A stretch of 64,000 nucleotides of DNA. It comes from Phytohabitans houttuyneae. GTDB lineage: Bacteria > Actinomycetota > Actinomycetes > Mycobacteriales > Micromonosporaceae. The notes beneath the pieces were generated by a model. It was not told where the DNA came from, did no database searches, and saw only the letters and a program-made list of their open reading frames with translations. Positions 28,401 to 37,951 of the stretch are shown here, piece by piece. The stretch's first letter is position 1. Every line of letters begins with the position of its first letter. Position numbers and translations under genes: made by a program. The stretch is from assembly GCF_011764425.1 (NCBI RefSeq), contig NZ_BLPF01000002.1, positions 310,001 through 374,000 on the forward strand, in the 5' to 3' direction.

Positions 28401-29522
28401 CTGGACTTCACCGATGTCGAGCACCCGTCGCGCTCCGGCCCGCTCGCGTGCACCTCCTGGTACGACGAGCTGTGGGCGGCCTACTTCGCCCGCGCGTTGG
28501 ACCGCCTCCGCAACGGCGACGCCGCGGCCGCGCTGGAGCTCACCGCCCGGACCCTGGAGGAGTTCGGCCGGATCCGGGCCGTCACACCCGACCTCAGCAA
28601 CGCCAAGCTGTACGAGATCGCCGGCCAGTGGCACGCGACCGCGCAGGCGGCCCACCCGCACGACGTGCCCGTGCAACTCGGCGCGGCCCAGAACGCGTGG
28701 CTGCTGTACCGGTTTCTGACCGACGACGACCCGACCGAGCAGCGGCGGGGCTTTCTCGCGCCCACCCTGGTGAACCTGGCCGGCTACCTCGCCTTCGGCT
28801 CACCGGACACGGCGCAGGCGTCCAACGCCGCCGCCCTCGGCCGCCATGTCTACGCGGGGCTGCCCGGCGATCACCGCCTGGACATCGCCAGCTCGTGGTC
28901 CGGCCAGGCACTGTTCCACCACGAGGTGGCATTCAACCCGCGCAACCCGGACCCGCCGGCCGAGCTGCTCCGGCAGCGCACCGCCGCGGCCGAGGCGTTC
29001 GCGATCGTCGACCCGATCGTCCAGGCCCTGCCGGACCCGGCGCTGACGGCCGCGGACCTGGAGCGGGCCGCCGCGATCCTACGCGGGCTCATCGGGCTGC
29101 TCACCTTCGGCTCACCGGACTCCGCCCCGAGCGAGCGGGCCGCGGAGGCGATCCGGTCGGTCTACGCCAACATCGCCGACCGCGACCACCGCATCGACGT
29201 CGCCGAGAGTTGGGCGATCCTGTCGATGCGCCACCACGAGACGTCGTTCGTGCCCGGCTGCCCCGACCCGGCCGACGAGCAGCGCCGCCAACGCATGGCC
29301 GCGCGGGAGGCCGCGCGGGTGCTGGTGCCGCTGGGCGAGCGGCTGCCGGACCCGGCGATCAGCGCCGCGGACATGGTGCGCGTCGCCGACCTGCTCGACC
29401 GGACGGCCAGCTTGCTGGTCTTCGGCGCGCCCCCGCCGCCGGACCCGGAGACGTTGGAGCTGCAGCGCCTCGCCAACACCGCCACCGCGCTCAGGGACCG
29501 GATCCGTAGCTTGACTGCGTGA
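25420..29522 (+). CDS. Giant LGFP-repeat protein with C-terminal helical repeats, one apparent frameshift
   Basis: About 1367 residues after repair. Two LGFP-like repeats (about 8-55, 'LGPLGCPLGPE', and 175-225, 'DGPLGRPTGPA') flank a beta domain; a second beta domain follows (230-330). A large, mainly helical region of unknown fold comes next (340-960; 'QWMLNYLQVAARHDF', 'YLRYTFNALLNLAEFAD'). The C-terminus has repeated ~100-residue helical units opening with L-x-x-FGSPD ('YLAFGSPDTAQ', 'LLTFGSPDSAP', 'LLVFGAPPPP'). There is no signal peptide despite the LGFP repeats, which usually bind cell wall. The frame shifts at the G run 28323-28326; adding one G joins 'LPLAAG' to 'EFLWSVGHTGRFEF'. Third gene of the GTPase operon. 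Confidence 0.78.
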
Positions 29523-29532
29523 CAGCTGCCCG

Positions 29533-29561
29533 TTGCGGTGAGTCACCGTGCGGCGTATGCT
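29533..29561 (+). promoter_or_regulatory. Candidate housekeeping promoter (TTGCGG-17-TATGCT)
   Basis: TTGCGG at 29533-29538 and TATGCT at 29556-29561 are separated by 17 bases, a good match to the actinobacterial HrdB/SigA-type promoter. It points at the glycosyltransferase gene and leaves a leader of about 180-200 bases. Confidence 0.55.
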
Positions 29562-29768
29562 ACCGCCATATTGAGATCCCTCGATTGATCTCGATGGGTG
29601 GTTCAGCGATGCGCGGACTACCCGCCCCGAGCAGCCGCGAACGCGTCGACGGTCAGCTCGAAAGCCTTCCGCTTTTGCGACCGATGCCGCATGCCTTCGT
29701 GCAGGCCGCGGGTGCGACCCCGATTCAACGACGAAAGGAAAAGTCGCTATGAGCAAGGGGCGTATGCG

Positions 29769-31112
29769 GTGACCGACGTACCGAACCCGCGCTGGGTGCG
29801 GCAGGCTGTGCCGGACGGCCGTCCGCTGCTTGTCCACGTCAACACCACCTCGACCGGCGGCGGGGTGGCCGAGCTGCTCCACCGGCTGATCCCGGCACAG
29901 CGCGACGGCGGCCTCGCGGTCGGGTGGGCTGTCGTCTCCGGCACGCCGGAGTTCTTCGCCCTGACCAAGACGATCCACCACCTGCTGCACGGCAAGGGCA
30001 ACCCCGCCCCGCTGCACGGCGCGGACGCCGGAGTGCTGTACCGCTCGGTGCTGCAGCCGCAGGGACACTGGCTCGCCGCGCAGCTTCGAGAGGGTGACAC
30101 CGTCGCCCTGCACGACCCGCAGACGCTCGGCCTGGCCCCCATGCTGGCCGCGCGCGGGATCCGCGTCGCGTGGCACTGCCACATCGGAACGACCGACGGG
30201 TCAGCCACCACGCCGGAGCACGTATGGCGTTTTCTCGCGCCCGAGTTCGACGACGTGGATGTCGTGCTGGCCACGCGGCCCGAGTTCGGCCCGCCCGGCT
30301 TCACCCGGACGAGGTACGTCGTGCCCCCGGCGATCGACCCGGACTCGCCGAAGAACCAGCCGCTCACCACCGCCGAGGTCGACGCGCTGCTCACCGCGAT
30401 CGGGCTGTTCGGGACGGCGGCCGGCGGCGACTCGTCCGCCACGATCGACCAGGTCGGGCCGGTGCCCCCGGACGCGCCGATGGTCCTGCAGGTGTCGCGG
30501 TGGGACCCGCTCAAGGACATGGCCGGAGTGCTGCGCTGCCTGCCCGGGATACCGCAGGACGCCCACCTGGTCCTGGCCGGACCGGATCCGCACGAGGTGA
30601 CCGACGATCCGGAGGGAGTCGCGATCCTGGAGGAGGTCCGCGCCGCGTACCGCGATCTGCCCGAAAGCGAACGGCGGCGCACGCACCTGGTGACCCTGTC
30701 GATGCGCGATCCCCACCGGAACGCCCTGCTGATCAACGCCCTGCAGCGGCGCGCCGACGTGGTGCTGCAGAAGAGCCTTGAGGAGGGCTTCGGCCTGACC
30801 GTCACCGAAGCCATGCACAAGTCCCGTCCCATCGTGGCGTCGGCGGTCGGCGGCCTGGCCCTGCAGGTCGTCGACGGCAAGACCGGTTTGCTCGTCGACC
30901 CGACCGACTACACCGGCGTGGCCGGCGCCATCCGCCGCCTGCTCGAGGATCCCGAGCTGAGCCGCCGGCTCGGCTCGCAGGCGGCGGCCGAGGCGGCGCG
31001 CCTCTTCCACCTCTCACGACTCGTGGCGGACTACCGCCGGGTGGTCGACCAGCCGCACACCGGAAAGGAACCCGCCGCGGCCAGCGGCGTGCGGGGAGAC
31101 GTCACGGTGTAG
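29769..31112 (+). CDS. Trehalose-synthase-like GT4 glycosyltransferase
   Basis: A GT-B glycosyltransferase of 447 residues resembling TreT (NDP-glucose plus glucose to trehalose). Matching signatures: 'NTTSTGGGVAELLHRLIPA', 'HDPQTLGLAPML', 'WHCHIGTT', 'VVPPAIDPDSPKN', 'VSRWDPLKDM' and the E-x7-E motif in 'LEEGFGLTVTEAM'. The GTG at 29769 overlaps the stop of a seven-codon frame starting at ATG 29749, which has the better ribosome site (AAAGGA). If one G is missing from the run 29757-29760, the true start is 29749 and the protein opens MSKGAYAVTDVP. It could make compatible solute or a glycosylated product. Confidence 0.8.
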   Translation: MTDVPNPRWVRQAVPDGRPLLVHVNTTSTGGGVAELLHRLIPAQRDGGLAVGWAVVSGTPEFFALTKTIHHLLHGKGNPAPLHGADAGVLYRSVLQPQGHWLAAQLREGDTVALHDPQTLGLAPMLAARGIRVAWHCHIGTTDGSATTPEHVWRFLAPEFDDVDVVLATRPEFGPPGFTRTRYVVPPAIDPDSPKNQPLTTAEVDALLTAIGLFGTAAGGDSSATIDQVGPVPPDAPMVLQVSRWDPLKDMAGVLRCLPGIPQDAHLVLAGPDPHEVTDDPEGVAILEEVRAAYRDLPESERRRTHLVTLSMRDPHRNALLINALQRRADVVLQKSLEEGFGLTVTEAMHKSRPIVASAVGGLALQVVDGKTGLLVDPTDYTGVAGAIRRLLEDPELSRRLGSQAAAEAARLFHLSRLVADYRRVVDQPHTGKEPAAASGVRGDVTV

Positions 31113-31148
31113 GACGCACGACGAGATTGCCGGCGGGCGACGTCGACG

Positions 31149-31166
31149 CAGGGCTTGCACGCCCTG
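31149..31166. terminator. Hairpin between convergent genes
   Basis: CAGGGC, a six-base loop and GCCCTG. It lies between the glycosyltransferase stop (31112) and the convergent caspase-gene stop (31236). A second hairpin follows at 31196-31209. No T tract is seen. Confidence 0.4.
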
Positions 31167-31195
31167 GTCGGTGAGGGGTCGCCCGCCGGAGCCCC

Positions 31196-31209
31196 GCACC
31201 ACGCGGTGC
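31196..31209. terminator. Second hairpin between convergent genes
   Basis: GCACC, loop ACGC and GGTGC. It is close to the 3' end of the caspase-WD40 gene and may act in either direction. Weak evidence without a T tract. Confidence 0.35.
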
Positions 31210-31235
31210 CCACGGCTGCGCGCGAGCGGTGAAGG

Positions 31236-34200
31236 CTACGCGTCGCAGGTCTGGGTGAAGGCCAGGTCGGGAGCATGGTTGTCCCATTCCTCCCGGGTGA
31301 GTCCGTGACCGACGATGCCGCAGGCGTATCCGAGCGGGTCAGTGACCATTGTGGTCAGTGCCCGCAGGTCCCACATGGCGTACGAGATTTCGGGGTTGTC
31401 GGCGCCGGACCTGCTGGACGTGGCCACGAGCAGGCCGCTGTCGGCGCTGACGGTGATCTGGTCGATCTCGGCCGAGGCGCCGATGAGGGTCGCGACGCGG
31501 ATCGGCTCGCTCGGGTGTGTCAGGTCCCACATCGCGACCCGGTGGCCGTCCCCGGTGAAGATCAGTCGGCCGTCCGCACTGTAGGTGGCGACGCTGCCCG
31601 CACCGAGGGGACCCACGGGGTGGACGAGGTCAGGTTGATGAGCGTCAGCCTGCGGTCGGCGATGATCTTGCTTCGGGCGTCGGCCGCCAGTTGTTCGCCT
31701 CCGCGGGGAGCCGTCAGCTGGCGTTCGCGCCGGGCGGTGCTGGCGCCGTCGATCCGCCAGACGGAGACGGTCGTGGGTTTGCTCTCCTCGTCGCTGTCGG
31801 AAGCGGTGGGGGATCAGTGATCATCGCGACCGTGCCGTCGGGGCTCAGGGTGCGCGCGGTCCCGTCCGCGGTGAAGATCTGCCGGGGGTGGTGGCGGTCG
31901 TCGAGGTTCCACACGGTGGTCCGCTGTTGAGCCTCGGACCAGGCCATGGCCACCCGTCCGTCGCGGCTGAGGGCGACCGTATCAGCGTCGGGGAGGGTGG
32001 CCAGCTGCTCGGGATCGGCGGGGTCGCCGAGGTCCCAGAGGACAGCTCCGCTGGTCTCGCCGCCTATGACGGCGGCAAGCGGGGCGGCTTCGGCCAGCTG
32101 GACCGCTCGCGCGTTCGGGAATCGGGCCAGCTCCGCGCCGGAGGACAGGTCGCGGAGCAGGAAGTCGTCGCCGGCGCTGATCAGCGCGGTGCGGCCGCCA
32201 GCGGTGAGCTGCTGCACGGTTTCGCCGCTGCCGGTCTGGAAGCTGCTCTCGCTCGGGGAGCCGGCGGGGCGCTCGGGCATCGTGACGAGACGGCCGGGGA
32301 CGGCGTCGCCGTGCACGAGGACGGTGCCGCCGTCGTCGCCGAGGGTCAGGCGGGACAAGGGTGACAGGACGCGGTGTGGGTCTGGTCGCAGCGGGTCGAC
32401 GGTGCTCCAGATCCGCGCGGATCCGTCGAGCGCGGCGGTGAGCATGGTCCTGTCGTCGCCGACGAGGATCTCCGACACGGGACCGCTGTGACCCTCCAAT
32501 GTGGCCACCCGCCGCGGGTAGGCGGAGGTGATGTCCCAGACGCTCGCGCCCGTGTCGTCGCGGCCCGCCAGGGTCACCGTCGTGCCCTCCGTGTTGAACG
32601 ACGAGGTCCACACGGCGCCCTGCATGCCGGTGAGCGTGGCGTAGAAGGTGGGGTAGATGGGATCGCTCACGTTCCACAGCTCGGCTCGGCCGCTGCCCGT
32701 GCCCACGACGGCGAGGTCGCGGGATCGGCTGAAGCCGACGGTCCAGATCGGCTCGGACCCGCTGCCGATCCGCGAGCGCAGGGACGGCGTGTAACCGGGG
32801 TAACGGATGTCCCACAGCAGGGCCTGGCCGTTGTCGGAGCCGGTCAGCAGCGTCTCGCCGTCGGGGCTGAAGGCGACCGACCACACTGGAGCTGGCTGCT
32901 GCGGCAGCTCGGTCTCGATGCGCGGGTTCGCGGGGTCTGTCACGTCCCAGATCGCGACCTGGCGCGGATCGTTTCCCCAACTGATGACGACCTTGTCACC
33001 GTCGGGGCTGTAGGCGACGGCCCACACCCGCGGCCAGCCTGCCTCCCGCAAGCCGGGGGTGGTGAGCACCGACAGCGCCTGCGGGTTCGCCGGATCCTTC
33101 AGGTCCCACATGACGTTGCCCTCGATCAGGTACCGGCCGTCCGGGCTGAACGCGGCCTCGTACGTTGGCCCGGTGTTCCACCCCTCCTCGTGCGGCAGCT
33201 CGGCCACCCGCCGTGGCCGGTGGCGGTCCCTGATGTCCCAGACGGTGCTCTTCGGCAGGTCCTCCGCGAAGAGGTTGTCGAAGCCGCCCAACACGGCGAG
33301 GTCCAGCTTGGGCGAGACCGCCAGGCTCCGCACGTGGCTGCCGAACTCGCCGACCGTCCCCGCGTAGCGGCTGGCCTGGATGTGCTTGATGAGGTTGGCC
33401 CGGTTGTCCCTGCTCGGATCGAGGCGGTAGGCGGCGACGGCGAGTTGGGTCGCTGTGCCTGGCTGCGTCGCCTGCACCGCGTCGGCCTGGACCGTAAGCG
33501 CCCGGATGGCGGCGATCCGCCGCTGCTCGTCGGCCGATCGAAACGCGGTGACCGCGGCGACCGCGGCGGTGACGGAGGCTACGAGCAGGATGGTGAGGAC
33601 CAGCGAGAGGACGGCGAGTCGGCGGGTGCGGCGTTTGGCGGCGCTCTGCCGGGCGGTCTCCGCGGCGATGCTCTCGGCCAGAAACGCGGCCGGGAGCTCT
33701 CCGAGCCGGTCCGGCTGGCCCTGGCTCTCGGCCCAGCCACGGGCCACCTCGAGCCGGCTGTCTCCGTACAGCGCCGCGGGTTCACGGCCTTCGCGATCCC
33801 AGGCAAGGGCCGCGTCGAGGAGCCGCTGGTGGATGATCAAGCCCTCGCGGTCGCTGTCGAGCCAAGCGCGCAGGGTCGGCCAGGCAGACAGCAGCGCCTC
33901 GTGGGTGATCTCCACCGTCTCCTCGTCGATGGTGACCAACCGCGCCTGGTCGGCGCTGAATGCCCGCAGCGCGGTCTCGGCGGAAGCGGGATCGGCGAGT
34001 TCGGACAGCAACTGGGTCCAGCCGACCCGCCGCCGGGTGTCGTCGGTGCCGTCGCCGACGCGCACCAGCCGGCACAGCACCTGCCGAGCCGCGGCCCGCT
34101 CGGCCTCGTCGAGGTCCGCCAAAACCTTGTCGGCGGTACTGGCCAGTGCTCCGTGGATGCCCCCGGTCGCCCGGTACGCCGGGATTGTCAGGACGCCGTC

Positions 34201-35835
34201 TTCACGGTTGTGCCAGGTGGCCAGGAGCGCGTGTGACAGTAACGGCAGCCGGCCCGCGTGGTCGTTCGGGCCACCGTCGCGCGGAACCCCCAGGTCCGCC
34301 AGCATGAGGTCGGCAAGACCGGTCTCCACCGCCAGCCCGACCGCGGCGGCCGGGCGTTCGACGGCGTCGGTCAGCTCCCGTCCGTTCATCGCGCCGACCA
34401 GCGCCGGGCTGTTCTCAAGAGCCCGCGCCAATCCCGGGTAGCCGGCGCACCGGCCCAGAAAGTCCGCCCGGACACCGAGCACGACGAGCGCGGCCGGAAC
34501 GTCGTCGCCATCACCGGCGAGCGCGCCGAGTGCCGCGATGAACGCCTGCTGCGCCATCGGGTCCGTGCACTGCGTGAACGTCTCCTCGAACTGGTCGACG
34601 ACCAGAACGACCCGCCCACTGTCGCCGGAGGGGCCGAGCGTCTCGCGCAACGCCGCGTGGGCCACCGCGGTCGCTTCCGACGGGCGGTCAAGCAATGTCG
34701 CCCGCAAGCGGTCACGATCTGGGCCGGACTGGGCGATCCCGGCCAGCTGCTGAGCGAGCTGACCGATCGGATCGGCGGTGGGCGTAAACAGCAACCGTGG
34801 CCAAGCCACCGAGCCGGAGATGTCGAGGTCACCGCGAGCGACCGCCGGCAGCAGGCCAGCGCGCAGCAGCGAGGACTTGCCGGCGCCCGAGGCGCCCGTC
34901 ACGAACAGCGGCGCGGGCTGGTCGAACCGTTCAGCCACCCGGCGCACGAGAGACTCGGTGAGCGCCTCCCGCCCGTAAAACCATTGGGCGTCGTCGCTCT
35001 CGAAGGCGGCCAGGCCGCGGTACGGGCATTCGCCGGTCGCCAACGGGTCGGCCGCGACCGCTGGACCGCGCAGCGGGGCACGGATCCGGTAAGCGGGATT
35101 GTCGGTGAGGATGAGGTGCCCAGCGTTGCCCGTGGTGCGGATCCGCGGGCGCGGGCCGCCGGCGGCGGGCAGCGTCCTGGCCAGTTCCCGGTACAGGTCC
35201 TGGAGCGTGAGGTACTGCGGGCCGTCCTGCCAGCCGTCGGTCAGCAAGCGGATCAACTCACCGGTGAACGCGGTGTGTCGCGCGCCTTCCGGCGCGAGTG
35301 CGAGCTCATCGGCGCCGGCGGATGTCAGCACGAACGCGCCGTCGATGCCGGCGAGGTCCGCCATCTCGTCGCCGGTGCCGCCAAGACCCGCCGTCGCCTT
35401 CCCGGCGAAGCAACAGTCGAGCACGACAATCAGCGGCCGGGCCGCGCAGTCCCACAGGTACCGCCGGACCGTCTGGTAGCTCAGCGCGGTGTGCTCCACA
35501 CGACTCGGCCGCCGGTCGGTGGCGGCCGTGGCCAGGTAGAGGCCGTTACCCGAGCTCACCAGGCCGTGCCCGACGTAGTACACAAGCAAGGGACCGCCCG
35601 CGGCATCCTCGGCGCCCGCGGCGATCACATCGCCCATCTCCAGCGGGCTCGCCAGGTCCAGGTGGCGCCGCACCGCCGAGGGGCGCATGCCGCACCGGCT
35701 GATCAGCAGCCGCTCCAGGTCGGCGAGCGTCGACGCGACGGCGGGAACATCGGTCAGGGCGCCGGTGTAGGTGCCGGCGCCGATGAGGAGCGCGAGCCCG
35801 TCCGTGGCAAGCGCGCGGCGGCTCCGGTTACTCAT
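31236..35835 (-). CDS. Caspase-nSTAND NTPase-TM-WD40 effector (EACC1-associated caspase type), two apparent frameshifts
   Basis: About 1533 residues after repair. The caspase-like peptidase is at 1-240, with catalytic His90 in 'YYVGHG' and Cys142 in 'VVLDCCFAG'. It is followed by 'CPYRGLAAFESDDAQWFYGR', the hallmark opening of nSTAND1 NTPases, with Walker A GASGAGKSS (314-322) and Walker B VVLVVDQFEE (409-418). A membrane helix lies at about 738-765 and a WD40-like propeller from about 840 to the end (repeated 'SVAFSPDGETLL'/'WDI' units). The last ~190 residues are reached only by adding one base at each of the runs 31808-31812 and 31607-31610. ATG 35835 lies inside the last codons of the EACC1 gene, so translation is coupled. 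Known analogues are predicted conflict or cell-death effectors. Confidence 0.88.
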
Positions 35836-36190
35836 CGCCAGATCTGGCGAACGTGGCCAGGTCATCGACAAGGTCGCGGACGGCCGCCGCGGTCAGCCCC
35901 TGGACGTACTTCGCCGACACTTTCATGGTGGCGCCATCCGCCCTGCTGACCTCGACCTCGACGTCGGTGCGCCGGGTGCGCAACCACTGCACGACTCCGG
36001 CCGCGAACGCACCGACCCCGGCCGGCCCCAACACCGCCACCAAGCCGTCGGTGATCGCTCCGAGCGTGCCGGAAACGGCCTCGCCCTCGCGTAGACGCAC
36101 CCGCCCCCGAAGCTCGTCCTCCTCGCCCAACCATCGCGCGAGCTCGCGAACGCCGTCCGCGGAAGGGCTGACGACCACACCAACGTCCAC
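35828..36190 (-). CDS. EACC1 (effector-associated constant component 1) protein
   Basis: A 120-residue protein with the EACC1 pattern: 'ELARWLGEEDELRGRVRL', a Gly/Ala-rich hydrophobic middle ('GPAGVGAFAAGVVQWLRTRR') and the strand 'DVEVEVSRADGATMKVSA' before a final helix. EACC1 is the constant partner of variable peptidase/NTPase effectors in actinobacterial and multicellular-bacterial conflict systems, and is thought to link a stimulus to the effector. GTG 36190 is chosen because GGAGG lies eight bases upstream; the ATG at 36247 has no such site. It overlaps the caspase gene by eight bases. Confidence 0.85.
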   Translation of the reverse strand: MDVGVVVSPSADGVRELARWLGEEDELRGRVRLREGEAVSGTLGAITDGLVAVLGPAGVGAFAAGVVQWLRTRRTDVEVEVSRADGATMKVSAKYVQGLTAAAVRDLVDDLATFARSGDE

Positions 36191-36284
36191 CAACACGACC
36201 TCCAAGCACGGCGCGACGGAGCTAACCGATACGCGACCGGGCCACATGGTCGACAGGCTGTTGTCGCTTATTCGACTCGCGGGG

Positions 36285-36314
36285 TTGCGACCAACCGGTG
36301 TCGATCGCTACCGT
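36285..36314 (+). promoter_or_regulatory. Candidate promoter (TTGCGA-18-TACCGT) for the LPXTG gene
   Basis: TTGCGA at 36285-36290 and TACCGT at 36309-36314 with an 18-base spacer. It leaves a leader of about 60 bases before ATG 36383. The opposite-strand promoter for the EACC1 gene must lie in the same 192-base gap; I see no clear one. Confidence 0.45.
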
Positions 36315-36382
36315 GCGCTGATCTTGTAAGCCCTCTTTACGATTTCAGCTCTCTCACGAGACTTCCGTTGGGGAAAGGCACC

Positions 36383-37891
36383 ATGCGTAACAAGACGCCC
36401 CTCGGCCGCTTCGGCCTGGCTTGCGCTGCGGCGAGCGTGGCCGCTCTGGCCGCCGCGGCGCCGGCGCGCGCCGCTGAGCCCGTCGAGTTCGGCTGGGCCC
36501 AGCCAAATATCGAGTACGTGGTCAACATCGCGATGGACGCGACCACGCCCAAGCCCATCAAGGTCGACGTCATCAACAGCGTGCCCACGGCCGCCGTCGA
36601 CGTGACCGTGACGATAGACGCATCCGCGGTCTCGGACGCCTTCGATCTCGACCTGCCCGGCGCGGCACAGGGCTGCGCGGTCGCGGCCAAGGTGGCCACC
36701 TGCACGCTTGCCGAGCTGGCCGGCGACTCCACGCACACGTACACGATCGCCGCGCTGCCGGGCGACCTGGACGTGCTGGAGTACCAGGGCCAGATCAAGG
36801 TCACCACGTCCGCGAGCAACATGCCCGAGGACCAGTACGCCGAGGGGTACGTTCAGCTCGCGTGGCCGGGGGTCGACCTCGTCATCGACAAGATGGACGA
36901 CGTCGAGCTCGGGCCGGGGCAGAGCACCGAGGTGCCGATCCGCGCGGCCAACACCGGCACGGTCGCCGCGTCCGGTGTCGAGATCGTGCTGAGCACCAGC
37001 CTCGACCTCACGTTCCCCCGGCAGTACGAGAACTGCGAGTACAACGCGGACTTCCTGGAGCTCACCTGCTGGGTGCTCGGCGACGTCGCTCCCGGCGAGG
37101 TCTTCACGATCGCCGAGGACACGCCGTTGCTCGTCGCGGTCGATGACAAGGCCGCCGGACCCAGCACCCAGGGCGTCTACGCGCGGGTTGCGCCGCTCGG
37201 GGAAGAGCAGGTCGAGGAGCTGGCCGCCCGGGCAGCCACCAAGCGGTCCGCCGGTGCGCAGCTCCGGCTCGCCGAGGTGGGGCCGGTGCCGGACCTGAAC
37301 GACTACGACAACTTCACCCAGTTTGCGGTCAAGGTGCCCAAGACCGCGGCCGACACCGTCGCGATCGGCGGCGCCGTCAACGGTGCCGTGGGCGACGCGG
37401 TGGACCTCAAGGTGGGCATGCGCAACGACGGCCCGCACAACGTGATCAGCCCTGGCGAGGAGTGGGCGTCCTCCGCCCTGGTGACGCTCCCGGCCGGGGT
37501 CAAGGCGTTGACGGTCAGCGACCGCTGCTGGCCGATCGTCGACGGCGAGCCGCGGTGGGAGGACGCCGGAAAGGTCGACGGCCTCATCTACCTCTGCTGG
37601 CCGTCGGACAGCCTCGAAGCGGGTAAGAGCTCCGACTTCCCGTTCCGCGTGGAGATTGTGGACACTGCCGCCGAGGCCGGCTCGATCGTGGTCGACGGCG
37701 GCGTACAGGACCCGAACACCGCCAACAACACGGCCGAAATCACGATCGGTACCGGCGGTGGTGGCGGCGGCCTGCCGGTCACCGGTGCCCGGGCCGGGCT
37801 CGTCGCCGGGATCGGCGCCCTGCTCGTCGCCGCCGGCGCGGCGGCCGTGGTGCTCCTGCGCCGCCGCCGGATCGTCACGGTCGTCGAGTAG
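36383..37891 (+). CDS. LPXTG-anchored cell-surface protein
   Basis: A 502-residue secreted protein. The N-terminal signal ('FGLACAAASVAALAAAAPAR') is followed by several beta-sandwich, DUF11/CARDB-like domains ('VDLVIDKMDDVELGPGQSTE', 'AANTGTVAASGVEIVLSTSL', 'VGMRNDGPHNVISPGEEWAS'). A Gly stretch and the sortase motif LPVTG follow at about residue 468, then a helix ('LVAGIGALLVAAGAAAVVLL') and an Arg tail (RRRR). It should be covalently attached to peptidoglycan by a sortase. ATG 36383 has GGGAAAGG upstream. Function on the surface unknown. It ends at a strong terminator hairpin. Confidence 0.88.
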   Translation: MRNKTPLGRFGLACAAASVAALAAAAPARAAEPVEFGWAQPNIEYVVNIAMDATTPKPIKVDVINSVPTAAVDVTVTIDASAVSDAFDLDLPGAAQGCAVAAKVATCTLAELAGDSTHTYTIAALPGDLDVLEYQGQIKVTTSASNMPEDQYAEGYVQLAWPGVDLVIDKMDDVELGPGQSTEVPIRAANTGTVAASGVEIVLSTSLDLTFPRQYENCEYNADFLELTCWVLGDVAPGEVFTIAEDTPLLVAVDDKAAGPSTQGVYARVAPLGEEQVEELAARAATKRSAGAQLRLAEVGPVPDLNDYDNFTQFAVKVPKTAADTVAIGGAVNGAVGDAVDLKVGMRNDGPHNVISPGEEWASSALVTLPAGVKALTVSDRCWPIVDGEPRWEDAGKVDGLIYLCWPSDSLEAGKSSDFPFRVEIVDTAAEAGSIVVDGGVQDPNTANNTAEITIGTGGGGGGLPVTGARAGLVAGIGALLVAAGAAAVVLLRRRRIVTVVE

Positions 37892-37912
37892 CCGTTTCAC
37901 CGCACGACGCCG

Positions 37913-37940
37913 ACCCCCGCCGGGCTTGCCCGGCGGGGGT
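37913..37940. terminator. Strong bidirectional terminator hairpin
   Basis: ACCCCCGCCGGG and CCCGGCGGGGGT form a perfect 12-pair stem with a four-base CTTG loop, extendable by one C-G pair. It sits midway between the convergent LPXTG and AhpD-like genes and serves both. Confidence 0.82.
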
Positions 37941-37951
37941 CCGCCAACGGC

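Noticed and set aside
29519-29752. A 77-codon frame between the LGFP gene and the glycosyltransferase
   Set aside because: No motif, no ribosome site at its start, and it overlaps a good promoter candidate.
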